Assembly: GCA_030065875.1 (NCBI GenBank)
Contig: JASJCR010000045.1
Location: 1 to 64,000, forward strand
DNA length: 64,000 nucleotides
Source of the DNA: Ardenticatenaceae bacterium
GTDB taxonomy: Bacteria > Chloroflexota > Anaerolineae > Promineifilales > Promineifilaceae
Direction of reading: 5' to 3'
The position numbers and the translations under genes were made by a program. Positions 6,941-16,204 of the stretch are shown piece after piece (the first letter of the stretch is position 1; each line of letters starts with the position of its first letter). The notes under the pieces were generated by a model that did not search any database, was not told the origin of the DNA, and was given only the letters and a program-made list of their open reading frames with translations.

Positions 6941-9436
6941 TTACCCTAGCTCAGCCACAGCCGCCAGGTATGACTCGATTTCGGCCGCGGTGCCGAGCGT
7001 CAGCACCTTTTGGGCAATTTCGCGTGCTCGATCGAGCCTGAGCTCGCGTACCGTTCGCTTCACGGCCGGAATCGCCGGGGCGTTCATGCTTAATTCGGTT
7101 AACCCCAGCCCCACAAGCAGCGGTGTAGCCAGCGGATTCCCGGCCAGCTCCCCACACATGCCAACCCAGATACCGGCCGCCTGCGCCGCTTCGGCCGTCC
7201 TGGCGATCGCCCGCACGACGGCCGGCTGCAGGGCGTTGACCAGACCGCTGACGTTGGCGTTGCCGCGGTCGGCCGCCATCACATATTGGGTTAAATCGTT
7301 GGTGCCAATGCTAAAAAAGTCCACTTCACGGGCAAATAGATCTGCCCCCAACACCGCCGACGGCACCTCTACCATAATTCCCACTTCCATATCAACCCCA
7401 TAGGGATGATTCTCTCGCTCCAGCGAAGCGCGGGCTTCTCCCAACACCGCCTTTGCTCGATGCAGTTCTTCAATATTGCTGATCATGGGAAACATCAGCT
7501 TAATGGGATGGTCGGCCGCGGCTCGCAGGACCGCCCGCAGCTGAGGGAGCAAAATCTCCGGATGATCAAGACAGTAGCGAATCGCCCGCCAACCCAAAAA
7601 AGGATTGTCCTCAACCCCAAAGTCCAGGTATGAAATCGGCTTGTCACCACCCACATCAAGCGTACGGACGATCAGCGGCTGGTCACTCATTGCCTCGGCC
7701 GCTACCCTGTACGCAGTTAGTTGCTCCTCCTCAGATGGGGGATCGGTGCGATCCATAAACAAAAATTCGGTCCGAAACAGCCCCACACCCTCTGCACCAT
7801 ACTCCCTGGCCAGCTCTGCGTCGCGTGGCGAACCGATATTGGCCGCCACTTCGATTCGCGTCCCGTCGGTCGTCACCGCCTCCGCCTTCGCTTCCGCCTG
7901 GGCCGCCTGCCGCTCATCCAACCATCGCTGCCGCCTTTCGCTTAACGCTTTGACTTCGTCGTCATCAGGGGCCAGCCACACCTGCCCGCTGTCTCCGTCG
8001 AGGGCAATTTTCTGCCCATCTTCGATTTGAGGAACGATGTTAAGCGCTCCCACAACGGCCGGAATTCCCAAAGCGCGGGCCAAAATGGCGCTGTGACCGG
8101 TGCTCCCACCGCGGGCGGTCAACACCCCCAAAACATTCTCTACCGACAGTTGGGCCGTATCTGAAGGGGAAAGATCATCAGCCACCAAAATCACCGGCCG
8201 CTCAAAAGTTGGCAGGGCCGGTTCAATGTGGAGCAGATGGCGCACGACTCGCTGCCCCACATCGCGCACGTCCTGCGCCCGAGCGCGCAAATACGCATCA
8301 TCCAGCTGTTCATATAGCTGGGCGGTTTCTTCAATGACCTCAAACCACGCGGCTTCAGCGTTGATTTGCTGAGTCTCAATTTTGTTTTGGACCTTTGTGT
8401 GCAAATCCGGATCTTCTAAAATTAAGGTGTGGGCGTCAAAGATGGCCGCCTCACCGGCTCCGGCCGTTTGGGTGGTTTGGCGCTGCAGTTCAGCCAGTTC
8501 TCCCTCCGCAGCTGCAAGCGCTTCCAGCAGCCTCACCCACTCACCAGTCGCATTTTCAACTTTTCGGGTCTCCACTTCCGGAATCTGCGGCCGATAAAGG
8601 GCTGCCGGTCCGACGGCAACGCCGGGCGAAGCAGCCAAACCCTGCACCAGTCCATCTGGTGCAAATCCGGTTTCGCGCACCGCATCAGGCTGAATGACCT
8701 CTTCATCGTCATCGCCAAAGTTGTCTTCGGCCAATTCGCGAATCGCCTGTAAAACAGCGGCAGCGTCCGGACCGCCGGCCGTGATAATCAGCTCATCCCC
8801 CTGTCTGGCCCCCAAGGTGGCCACCTGATTGAGGCTCTTGCCGTTGGCGATACGCTCCCCTTTGCGAATTTCGATCGGGCTGTCAAAACGACCGGCGATA
8901 TTGACCAATTTGGCGGCCGGTCGGGCATGTAGACCCAACTTGTTCGGCACGGTCAGCCGCAGCAGTTCTCGCGGTCCATCCGCTGCTGAGGGCACATCGA
9001 CAGGAGGTGGTGCGGCTTCCGGCTCCTCAATTCCCAGCTGCGCGCGCTTGGGCAGCAGGGCGCTTTCTCCTTCAGCGATCACGGCGTCTAAATCACCACC
9101 GGTCATTGCCTGCACGGCCGCCGCCACCGCTCCTTCAACCAGCGGCGCGGCGCACAACCGCACTTTTTGGGCCTGCTCCGGAGCCATAAATTCAAGGGCC
9201 ATTTCAGCACTCATCAAGGCGCTGCCCAAATCCATTAGCACCAGAACGCCATCATCGCTGTACACCTGCTCGATGGCAGCCAAAACCTTCATCGGATCTG
9301 TGCCGATCGGGTTTTCCGGATCGTCAATTCCCCCGGCGGCCGCGATGGCGACCTGCCCCTGAACCATCTGGTCGGCCAATTCACGCACACCGTGGGCCAG
9401 CTTTTCGCTGTGCGAAACGATTACTAAAGAGACCAT
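6941..9436 (-). CDS. dhaM: DhaM EIIA - HPr - enzyme I fusion (PTS dihydroxyacetone phosphotransferase)
   Basis: Phosphocarrier of 831 aa that moves phosphate from PEP to the DhaL-bound ADP used by dihydroxyacetone kinase. Residues 1-130 are the DhaM EIIA domain with His9 in LVIVSHSEKLA. A Pro-rich linker follows. Residues 158-240 are HPr with His170 in LGLHARPAA. Residues about 263-831 are a full enzyme I with the phosphohistidine His448 in GGSTGHSAILAR, PEP-binding RTEFLF, IGTNDLTQY and the catalytic-Cys motif GMCGELAGN. E. coli DhaM has only a truncated enzyme I, whereas here the whole relay is in one chain. AGGGA precedes ATG. It is the last gene after glpABC. Confidence 0.93.
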   Translation of the reverse strand: MVSLVIVSHSEKLAHGVRELADQMVQGQVAIAAAGGIDDPENPIGTDPMKVLAAIEQVYSDDGVLVLMDLGSALMSAEMALEFMAPEQAQKVRLCAAPLVEGAVAAAVQAMTGGDLDAVIAEGESALLPKRAQLGIEEPEAAPPPVDVPSAADGPRELLRLTVPNKLGLHARPAAKLVNIAGRFDSPIEIRKGERIANGKSLNQVATLGARQGDELIITAGGPDAAAVLQAIRELAEDNFGDDDEEVIQPDAVRETGFAPDGLVQGLAASPGVAVGPAALYRPQIPEVETRKVENATGEWVRLLEALAAAEGELAELQRQTTQTAGAGEAAIFDAHTLILEDPDLHTKVQNKIETQQINAEAAWFEVIEETAQLYEQLDDAYLRARAQDVRDVGQRVVRHLLHIEPALPTFERPVILVADDLSPSDTAQLSVENVLGVLTARGGSTGHSAILARALGIPAVVGALNIVPQIEDGQKIALDGDSGQVWLAPDDDEVKALSERRQRWLDERQAAQAEAKAEAVTTDGTRIEVAANIGSPRDAELAREYGAEGVGLFRTEFLFMDRTDPPSEEEQLTAYRVAAEAMSDQPLIVRTLDVGGDKPISYLDFGVEDNPFLGWRAIRYCLDHPEILLPQLRAVLRAAADHPIKLMFPMISNIEELHRAKAVLGEARASLERENHPYGVDMEVGIMVEVPSAVLGADLFAREVDFFSIGTNDLTQYVMAADRGNANVSGLVNALQPAVVRAIARTAEAAQAAGIWVGMCGELAGNPLATPLLVGLGLTELSMNAPAIPAVKRTVRELRLDRAREIAQKVLTLGTAAEIESYLAAVAELG

Positions 9437-9463
9437 GTTAATCCCTGTTTATGTGGATGAAGG

Positions 9464-9523
9464 GCCACGGATTAACATAGATTGGCATAAATTTGAGAAT
9501 CGATATCTGTGTTAATCTGTGGC
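9464..9523. repeat. Inverted repeat CCACGGATTAACA...
   Basis: GCCACGGATTAACATAGAT at 9464-9482 and ATCTGTGTTAATCTGTGGC at 9505-9523 are imperfect reverse complements around a 22-nt centre. It lies between glpC and dhaM. The motif CCACRGATTAACACAGATT is a widespread dispersed bacterial repeat; a related fragment sits near 60149. Confidence 0.7.
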
Positions 9524-9537
9524 TTCTGTGGATAAGA

Positions 9538-10836
9538 TCATTCGTTTAAGAGCGCCCGGCGTTCCAGATCATACAATCCGTAAGCGGCCGCCAGGTACTC
9601 AATTGGATGGCGTGACGGCAAATCGGTCCCGTGCTCAAGCTGCCAGCGACACGTTTCCGAATCACAGGCGGTCATTTCCACCTGTGAGCCCTGTGTTTTG
9701 ACAAAATCAAACAGTTCCGCACCCACATCCATGGCAATCTGATATTTTTCGCTTTTATACCCGTAGGTGCCGGCAATACCGCAGCAGCGTGCCGTGCTCT
9801 CTCGCACATCGAGACCGGGAATGAGCTCCAAAAGATCGAGGGCGGGTTTTCCCACGCGATGCGCCCGGTATTGACAGGGCGCGTGATAAGGCAGGACCAT
9901 GTTGAGCGGCCGAAAATCGGTCTTCAACTCACCGGCCTCATGCCGCTCGCGCAGCCATTCAAAAATATCCCAAGTGGCATAACTCAGCTTGTGAGAGCGC
10001 TCATCGGTTAGATGCAGCAGTTCCGGCGCTTCTTCCTTGAGCGTCAATGTACAGCTGGTGCTGGTGCCGATGATGTCATACCCCTTCGCGGCGTAATCGT
10101 GCAGGTGATCGACGTTGTACTGATGATACTCGCTGGCCGCGTCAAACTCGCCGTTTGAAAGCATGGGCAAACCACAGCATTTCTGCGGAGGCACGATCAC
10201 TTCGTAACCGTTATGCTCAAAAACCGCCACGGCCGCCTGGCCGATAAACGGCTCGTAATACATCGTGGCACAGCCGTTAAAATAAACGACCTTTTTCTCA
10301 GATTTCAGCCGCTGCGCGCGGGTTCGCTTAAACCAGTCCCAAAATGTCCCCTTGGTGCTCCAGGTTGGCAGAGGGGCTTCTTTGGCAATACCAAACATCA
10401 TATCGGCCATTGAGCGGCTGAGCGGGTTTTGTAAGCCAAAGTTCGCCAGGCGCGGCACATAACTACCGATCTTCCCCAACAGCTCATTGCGGCCGAGCAG
10501 CCGGTTACGCAACGGAATGCCGCTGTCTTTGGTAATTTGGCGGCGGGCGCGGGCGTTTATTTCGGCGATGCGTACCCCGGTGGGACACACCTCGTTGCAA
10601 ACCCGACAGCCGCTGCAGTAATCCACCGAAGCGTCTGGCGTAGGCTGCATATCATGGCGAAAACGGCCGGCTTGTGGAGCCTCGTATTTGGGGCCGGGAA
10701 ATTTATCGGTCACGGCTGCTACCGGACAGGCGGTCACGCAAATATTACACTTGATGCAGTTATCCAGCGTCTGTTCGACCGGCCACTCGTGCAGGGGAAC
10801 CTCCGCCATATCGAGTAAATTAAATTCGTCTTGCAT
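9538..10836 (-). CDS. glpC: Anaerobic glycerol-3-phosphate dehydrogenase subunit C
   Basis: Iron-sulfur and membrane-contact subunit of the GlpABC complex, which passes electrons from glycerol-3-phosphate to quinone. The 432-aa protein carries two 4Fe-4S ferredoxin motifs near the N terminus (CIKCNICVTACP and CSGCRVCNEVCP) and two CCG domains of the heterodisulfide-reductase type (FNGCATMYYEP, CCGLPMLSNG; CCGIAGTYGYK). The ATG at 10836 with AAGGAG 7 nt upstream is preferred to the GTG at 10839. It follows glpB by about 11 bp and is probably cotranscribed. Confidence 0.93.
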   Translation of the reverse strand: MQDEFNLLDMAEVPLHEWPVEQTLDNCIKCNICVTACPVAAVTDKFPGPKYEAPQAGRFRHDMQPTPDASVDYCSGCRVCNEVCPTGVRIAEINARARRQITKDSGIPLRNRLLGRNELLGKIGSYVPRLANFGLQNPLSRSMADMMFGIAKEAPLPTWSTKGTFWDWFKRTRAQRLKSEKKVVYFNGCATMYYEPFIGQAAVAVFEHNGYEVIVPPQKCCGLPMLSNGEFDAASEYHQYNVDHLHDYAAKGYDIIGTSTSCTLTLKEEAPELLHLTDERSHKLSYATWDIFEWLRERHEAGELKTDFRPLNMVLPYHAPCQYRAHRVGKPALDLLELIPGLDVRESTARCCGIAGTYGYKSEKYQIAMDVGAELFDFVKTQGSQVEMTACDSETCRWQLEHGTDLPSRHPIEYLAAAYGLYDLERRALLNE

Positions 10837-10847
10837 CACAAAGCTCC

Positions 10848-12107
10848 TTATGTTGCCCCTAACTGCCGGGCCAGCGCGTATCCGGTGGCCAGAGCCACCC
10901 CTTCAAATGATCGTTCGCGAATCGCTTCACAGTGAGCCAGCGTGGTTCCGATGGCAAATACGTTGCCGTACACCGGTTGTCCACCGTCATCTAGCGGCTG
11001 AAACTGTTTATTCACTGAAAGACCAGATTGGTAAATCGGATGGCCGCGCTTGTCGAGGAAATCCTGGTGAAACCAATCCACCTGCTTGAGCGGTGCGGTG
11101 ACCGGTAAATCAAAAACCACCTCTCGAACGTCGCCATCTGAATTGGTGGTAATGCCGCCGCCCAAAATACCGCCGGTAGCCAGAATGTACTGCTGCGATC
11201 GGTGTGGGTGAGGACGAGCGGCCGTGCTGGTATAAACGGCAGTTACCTTCCCATTTTCCTTTTTGGCGCCAATCGCTTCCATCCCGTTTTCGATCCGGCC
11301 ACCGGCGGACACAATCGCCTGGGTTAAAATATGGTGCAGCCGCATCCCCGGCACCGATGGGGTAAGGCTCGGTATTTCAAAAACCGGCCGGCCCAGAAGC
11401 CGTTCAAGCTCTTTTTTGACCGTCATCGCCTGATCCATACCCAGCACGGAGGGAAAACCAACCCGCTCGGCCTGGCCCAAATGTGGTTTGATCTGGTTGG
11501 CCAGCTCTTTCTGCACGGCCGGCTGCTCCAGCATTTCTGCCAAAATGACCGGGTTGATAAAGCTGCGCTCCCGCAGCACCCTTAAATCAACCATCGCCTG
11601 AGCAGCAGTGATCCCCTGTTTGTTCAGGTTGTCGCTCACCACGTTGGGAAAGAAATCCATTAGCTGCTTAAAGCCAACGATCAACAGCGGTGAATTTTGA
11701 CGCATATCACCGGCAATCATCATTTCTGGTGCCAGGCACGTGGGCCGCAGGGTACCAACCGCTGATGGCAGCAGCCAGTTGCGGTGAAGCTCGCCGTGCA
11801 GCGGGTATCCGGCCGCGGCACACTCGTCCTTTAAGGCGGAGATCATCGCTTCGATATCGTCTAAACCCACCAGTCCATACGGATGTTGTGGATTATCGGT
11901 AATGATTTGTTTGACGGCCGCTACGGGATTTTCGACCACCTCAGTCCCGTCAACCGGATAGTAACCAACAATGTCGATACAGCCGGATAACCAGTGGGTG
12001 GCGCCCCATCCTTTGGCGACAATTTTGACCTTTTTTCCTTGTTTGGCAGCCTGCCAGCCGGCCATCAGCCCGGCCATTCCGGCGCCAATAATGGTAATCT
12101 CGTTCAT
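10848..12107 (-). CDS. glpB: Anaerobic glycerol-3-phosphate dehydrogenase subunit B
   Basis: Flavoprotein subunit of 419 aa, the usual GlpB length. The N terminus has the FAD dinucleotide-binding motif IIGAGMAGLMAGWQAAKQG, and the C-terminal part has the conserved GNVFAIGTTLAHCE and LATGYALARQL segments. It joins GlpA and GlpC in the oxidation of glycerol-3-phosphate to dihydroxyacetone phosphate. Its start overlaps the glpA stop (ATGA), which indicates translational coupling. Confidence 0.92.
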   Translation of the reverse strand: MNEITIIGAGMAGLMAGWQAAKQGKKVKIVAKGWGATHWLSGCIDIVGYYPVDGTEVVENPVAAVKQIITDNPQHPYGLVGLDDIEAMISALKDECAAAGYPLHGELHRNWLLPSAVGTLRPTCLAPEMMIAGDMRQNSPLLIVGFKQLMDFFPNVVSDNLNKQGITAAQAMVDLRVLRERSFINPVILAEMLEQPAVQKELANQIKPHLGQAERVGFPSVLGMDQAMTVKKELERLLGRPVFEIPSLTPSVPGMRLHHILTQAIVSAGGRIENGMEAIGAKKENGKVTAVYTSTAARPHPHRSQQYILATGGILGGGITTNSDGDVREVVFDLPVTAPLKQVDWFHQDFLDKRGHPIYQSGLSVNKQFQPLDDGGQPVYGNVFAIGTTLAHCEAIRERSFEGVALATGYALARQLGAT

Positions 12108-13741
12108 GTTTTGGCACTCTGCGGCCGTGTTTCGACCGTCCCCTTGTCGTACATTTGCGGACCCAGCCGCGAAGCGGTTTCACCCGGCATATGATCGACA
12201 TTCATGACGTGCAAATACATCAGTTCATCCAGCCGCTCCTGCTTCAGCTGGGGACCCCATAAAATGGGCAGCAGCCCTTTCCAGCGCTCCTGCAGGAAAT
12301 CCCGCAGGGCCACATTGGTTTCTTCAATTGAGGGTTGACGGACAGTATGTAAAATGCCGGTTGCCCGGTAGCTGCAAAAACCGCCCTGACAGGGACCCAT
12401 CCCCAGGCGCGTATCGCGGCGAATGTCGTCAAAGGTCTTCGCCTCATGCTTGGTAATTGCTTCTTCGACTTCAGCTCGCGTGACCAGTTCACATTCGCAC
12501 GCCAGCTCACCGTATGCTTTGTTTTTCTCGGTGCGAGCCAGTCGTGACCCCAACCAGTAATAACCTTCGGCCGTGCGCGGTTCGTGCTGAATATCCGGGA
12601 TTGCCTCCAGGTGGGTGCGGCATTCCCGTTTGGTGTTCAGTTTCTCGCATACCCGATCCACAACCACCTCCGCCATTTGCCGGAAAGTGGTCCATTTGCC
12701 ACCGGTGATGGTAATAAAATTGTCAACCCCGTCGCGGGCGCTGTGATCGAGCAAGGTGTAAGCTCGGGTGACGTCTCGGGTATCGGCGACTGAGGTCTCC
12801 TGATAAAGCGGCCGTACCCCGGCCCAGGCGCGCAGCATGCGCATCTGTTTCGTCCCCGGAACCAGCTTTTCCCCCTCATCCAGCATCAGCTGGACTTCCC
12901 ATGGCTGAATGGCAAATTGATCCGGATCTTCAACTTTGACATCGGTGGTGCCGATGATGGCTACCGTGTGAACCGGCACGATGATGTCCCCGTCAGAGGG
13001 CATCTTGCAGCGATTGACGACCGTGTTCAAGACGCGATGAGCAATCGCCACCATCGTCCCTTTTCCAGGGATGATGTGAACATCGATACCGATTGAACCA
13101 GCGATCTTCCCGGCCCACGCTCCGCTGGCGTTGACCACCAGATCGGCATGAATCGTCACGTCCCGATCGTTCACCAGGTCGTAGCAGACGGCTCCAACGA
13201 CTTTGTCTCCTTCTTTGATCAGCCGTTTGACCTCGTGATAATTCAGCATCTGCCCCCCATACGCTTTAGCCGAAGCAACATTGCATTCGGAGGTCAAAAA
13301 CGAGTCGGCTGAACCATCCGGCACGCGAAAACAGCGGGCCATCTCTTTGTTTAACAGCGGCTCTTCCTTGAGCATTTGAGCGATAGAGATTTCTTCACAG
13401 GGGATCCCGGTCTCTTGACAACCCTTCATAAAGGTATCGCCAAAGGCGGGATCATCCCACGGTGTGACCACGAAAAAACCGCCGGTATCTTCAATACAGT
13501 GTGGCGCAATACGCCGTAAAATAAGATTTTCTTCAATACATTCGCGAGCCGCATCGGGATCTTTAACCGCATAGCGGCCGCCGCTGTGTAGGAGTCCGTG
13601 GTAACGGCCGGTTGTGCCGTGCGACAGGTCCCGTTTCTCAACAAGAATCGTTTTAAAGCCGCGCATCGCCAGATCACGCATGACACCTGTTCCGGTAGCG
13701 CCACCACCAATCACAAGCACTTCCGTTTGAATCGATTGCAT
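12104..13741 (-). CDS. glpA: Anaerobic glycerol-3-phosphate dehydrogenase subunit A
   Basis: Catalytic FAD subunit of 545 aa that oxidises sn-glycerol-3-phosphate. The Rossmann motif VLVIGGGATGTGVMRDLAMRG starts at residue 7 or so, followed by KRDLSHGTTGRYHGLLHSGG, a conserved glycerol-3-phosphate dehydrogenase segment. The C-terminal BFD-like region has cysteines in ACECELVTRAEVEEA and GMGPCQGGFC for an Fe-S cluster. The ATG at 13741 is chosen because GAGGT lies just upstream (a farther ATG at 13777 has none). First gene of the glpABC-dhaM operon. Confidence 0.93.
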   Translation of the reverse strand: MQSIQTEVLVIGGGATGTGVMRDLAMRGFKTILVEKRDLSHGTTGRYHGLLHSGGRYAVKDPDAARECIEENLILRRIAPHCIEDTGGFFVVTPWDDPAFGDTFMKGCQETGIPCEEISIAQMLKEEPLLNKEMARCFRVPDGSADSFLTSECNVASAKAYGGQMLNYHEVKRLIKEGDKVVGAVCYDLVNDRDVTIHADLVVNASGAWAGKIAGSIGIDVHIIPGKGTMVAIAHRVLNTVVNRCKMPSDGDIIVPVHTVAIIGTTDVKVEDPDQFAIQPWEVQLMLDEGEKLVPGTKQMRMLRAWAGVRPLYQETSVADTRDVTRAYTLLDHSARDGVDNFITITGGKWTTFRQMAEVVVDRVCEKLNTKRECRTHLEAIPDIQHEPRTAEGYYWLGSRLARTEKNKAYGELACECELVTRAEVEEAITKHEAKTFDDIRRDTRLGMGPCQGGFCSYRATGILHTVRQPSIEETNVALRDFLQERWKGLLPILWGPQLKQERLDELMYLHVMNVDHMPGETASRLGPQMYDKGTVETRPQSAKT

Positions 13742-13926
13742 AATAACCTCAATTTGATGATTCTCGCGAATCGGCACTCATTTACGATCAGCCATCTTTT
13801 TGGGGAGGAGTTGGTGTGACCCGTTCGCTGAATCGAAAACACAATTGAAACGAGTTTATGAGATTGCCTGGTTTGTGCAACCCGTTCTGGCTCATCCGAT
13901 TGCACATCACCGCTCCCCAATAGGAA

Positions 13927-13955
13927 AGGCCCTGAGGGAAAATCCCCCAGGGCCT
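13927..13955 (-). terminator. Hairpin after glpK
   Basis: AGGCCCTGAGGGA and TCCCCCAGGGCCT form a strong stem 20 bp past the glpK stop. On the minus strand it is followed by TTCCT rather than a clean T run. It separates the glpF-dhaKL-glpK transcript from glpABC-dhaM. Confidence 0.7.
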
Positions 13956-13973
13956 AAATTATAGAACCAATTG

Positions 13974-15482
13974 TTATTCGACCCAGTCGAACGTGCGGGT
14001 TACCGCTTTCTTCCATGTCTTGTAGAGATCGGTGCTGGCTTTGCTGCCCGCGGTCGGTCCCCACTCGTGGTCCATGCCCCAATTGGCGCGCATCTCGTCG
14101 GTGTTGCTCCAGAATCCGACGGCCAAACCGGCCGCATAAGCGGCACCCAGGGCGGTCGTTTCAGCAACCTTCGGCCGAATGACCGGCACGTCAAGCACGT
14201 CGGCCTGGAACTGCATGAGAGTATCATTATAAACCATGCCGCCGTCCACTTTGAGCGCTTTCAGATCGACACCAGAGTCGGCGTTCATCGCATCCAGCAC
14301 TTCGCGGGTCTGATATGCCGTGGCTTCCAAAGCCGCACGAGCGATGTGTCCTTTGTTGACAAAGCGGGTTAGCCCCACAATCGCCCCGCGCGCATCTGAA
14401 CGCCAGTACGGCGCAAAGAGCCCAGAGAAAGCAGGTACAAAGTAAACCCCGCCGTTGTCATCCACACTTTTGGCGTAATCTTCTACGTGATGTGAATAGT
14501 CGTAGAAGTTGAGGTTGTCGCGCAGCCACTGGATTAAGGCACCGGTGATGGCGATTGATCCTTCCAGAGCGTAAACGGCCGGTTGATCCCCAAATTTATA
14601 GCAAACGGTGGTTAACAGCCCGTTCTTTGACTGCACGATGTCGGTCCCGGTGTTCAAAATCATAAAGCAGCCGGTGCCGTAGGTGTTTTTGGCCTCGCCT
14701 ACATCAAAGCACGCCTGTCCTACGGTTGCCGCTTGTTGGTCACCCAGGTCGCCAGAGACCGGGATTTCACCGCCAAACGGTCCATCCGCTTTGGTATACC
14801 CATAAACGGCCGAAGAAGGTTTAATTTCCGGCAGCATCGACAGCGGCACCCCCATGGTGTCGGCAATCGTCTTGGACCAGTTTAAGCCATCCAGATTCAT
14901 CAACATTGTCCGGCTGGCGTTGGTGACGTCGGTCACGTGCGCCCCGCCATTTGGCCCCCCGGTCAGGTTCCAGATAACCCAGGTATCGATGTTGCCAAAC
15001 ACCGCATTCCCGGCCTCAGCAGCCGCTTTGGCTTCCGGCACGTTGTCCAAAATCCAGCGCACTTTGGGACCGGAGAAATAGGTTGCCAGTGGCAAACCAA
15101 CTTTGTCGCGGAAGCGATTTTGACCGACGCTTCCTTCCAGTTCTTTACAGATTTTGTCGGTGCGGGTGTCCTGCCAAACAATCGCATTGTAGAGTGGTTT
15201 GCCGGTCGTTTTATCCCACACGACAGTGGTTTCGCGTTGATTGGTAATGCCCACCGCAACCAGGTCAGCGACCGTTATACCGGCATTTTTCATGGCGGCT
15301 TTAATGACATCCTGGGTGCGCTCCCAAATTTCCATCGGATCGTGTTCTACCCAGCCCGGTTGAGGGAAGATTTGTTCGTGCTCGAGCTGGTGAATGCCGA
15401 CCGATTCACCACTGTGATTAAAAATCATACAGCGTGTACTGGTTGTGCCTTGATCAATAGCGGCAACAAATTTTTCACTCAT
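13974..15482 (-). CDS. glpK: Glycerol kinase
   Basis: FGGY-family kinase of 502 aa that uses ATP to make glycerol-3-phosphate. The N terminus [19 protein letters not shown] is the phosphate-binding signature of glycerol kinases. [13 protein letters not shown] and the C-terminal [20 protein letters not shown] match FGGY signatures. Length equals the usual ~500 aa. AAGGAGT precedes ATG. It lies 29 bp after dhaL and ends at a strong hairpin, so it is the last gene of the upstream unit. Confidence 0.97.
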   Translation of the reverse strand: MSEKFVAAIDQGTTSTRCMIFNHSGESVGIHQLEHEQIFPQPGWVEHDPMEIWERTQDVIKAAMKNAGITVADLVAVGITNQRETTVVWDKTTGKPLYNAIVWQDTRTDKICKELEGSVGQNRFRDKVGLPLATYFSGPKVRWILDNVPEAKAAAEAGNAVFGNIDTWVIWNLTGGPNGGAHVTDVTNASRTMLMNLDGLNWSKTIADTMGVPLSMLPEIKPSSAVYGYTKADGPFGGEIPVSGDLGDQQAATVGQACFDVGEAKNTYGTGCFMILNTGTDIVQSKNGLLTTVCYKFGDQPAVYALEGSIAITGALIQWLRDNLNFYDYSHHVEDYAKSVDDNGGVYFVPAFSGLFAPYWRSDARGAIVGLTRFVNKGHIARAALEATAYQTREVLDAMNADSGVDLKALKVDGGMVYNDTLMQFQADVLDVPVIRPKVAETTALGAAYAAGLAVGFWSNTDEMRANWGMDHEWGPTAGSKASTDLYKTWKKAVTRTFDWVE

Positions 15483-15511
15483 GGAAAGTTACTCCTTAAT
15501 TGTTTCTTATC

Positions 15512-16144
15512 TTAAGCTTCAAGCGCCTGCAGCAGCATATTTAACATCAGAAAAGAGGAGGTCGCCCCAGGATCCTGGTGCCCGATACTGCGTTCACCCA
15601 GGTAGCTGGCGCGCCCTTTTTTGGCTTGCAGGGGAATTGTGTCTTTCATCCCCTGTTCAGCCCCCTGGACACACGCCTTCATGGCCGCCAGTAAATCACC
15701 GCCATTATCGAGGGTGTTTTTAAACGCGGCCATGGCCGGCATCATGGCATCGATCATCGTTTTATCGCCTACGGACGCCCGGCCGCGTGAGATCACTCCT
15801 TCCATTCCCGTATTAAGCATGGTATATACATCATCGTTGGACAGCGTTTCTTTGGACGCCAGGGCCATCCCTGCCCGCATAAAAAATGTGCCGTAAAGGG
15901 GTCCACTGGCTCCGCCAACCGTAGAAATAAGGGTCATACCGGTTGTTTTGAGAATATTGCCAATGTCACTGTCTTCGATGGTGGGTAATTTTTCCAGCAC
16001 CTTGGAGAAACCGCGGTTCATGTTAATGCCGTGGTCTGCGTCTCCGATTGCAGAATCCAATTCAGTTAAATACGTCTTATTTTCACTCATGACATCAGCC
16101 GTTGCTTTGAGCCAGCTGACGATTTGTTCCTTGCTTACAGACAT
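15512..16144 (-). CDS. dhaL: PTS-dependent dihydroxyacetone kinase, ADP-binding subunit DhaL
   Basis: Protein of 210 aa, the normal DhaL length. AIGDADHGINMNRGF is the Mg-nucleotide binding motif (consensus GDxDHG with conserved Asp residues) and GGASGPLYGTFF matches the second conserved loop. DhaL carries the nucleotide that is rephosphorylated by DhaM and donates phosphate to the DHA bound on DhaK. GAGGA precedes ATG. It lies 60 bp after dhaK with a hairpin in the gap. Confidence 0.96.
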   Translation of the reverse strand: MSVSKEQIVSWLKATADVMSENKTYLTELDSAIGDADHGINMNRGFSKVLEKLPTIEDSDIGNILKTTGMTLISTVGGASGPLYGTFFMRAGMALASKETLSNDDVYTMLNTGMEGVISRGRASVGDKTMIDAMMPAMAAFKNTLDNGGDLLAAMKACVQGAEQGMKDTIPLQAKKGRASYLGERSIGHQDPGATSSFLMLNMLLQALEA

Positions 16145-16158
16145 GTTTTCCTCATCAG

Positions 16159-16185
16159 AAAGCCGGGTGTGGTTAACCCGGCTTT
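16159..16185 (-). terminator. Hairpin between dhaK and dhaL
   Basis: Perfect 10-bp inverted repeat AAAGCCGGGT / ACCCGGCTTT with a 7-nt loop, 14 nt upstream of the dhaL start. There is only a weak T tract, so partial termination or mRNA stabilisation is likelier than full stop. Confidence 0.55.
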
Positions 16186-16204
16186 GTGTTTACGATTCCC
16201 CTGG

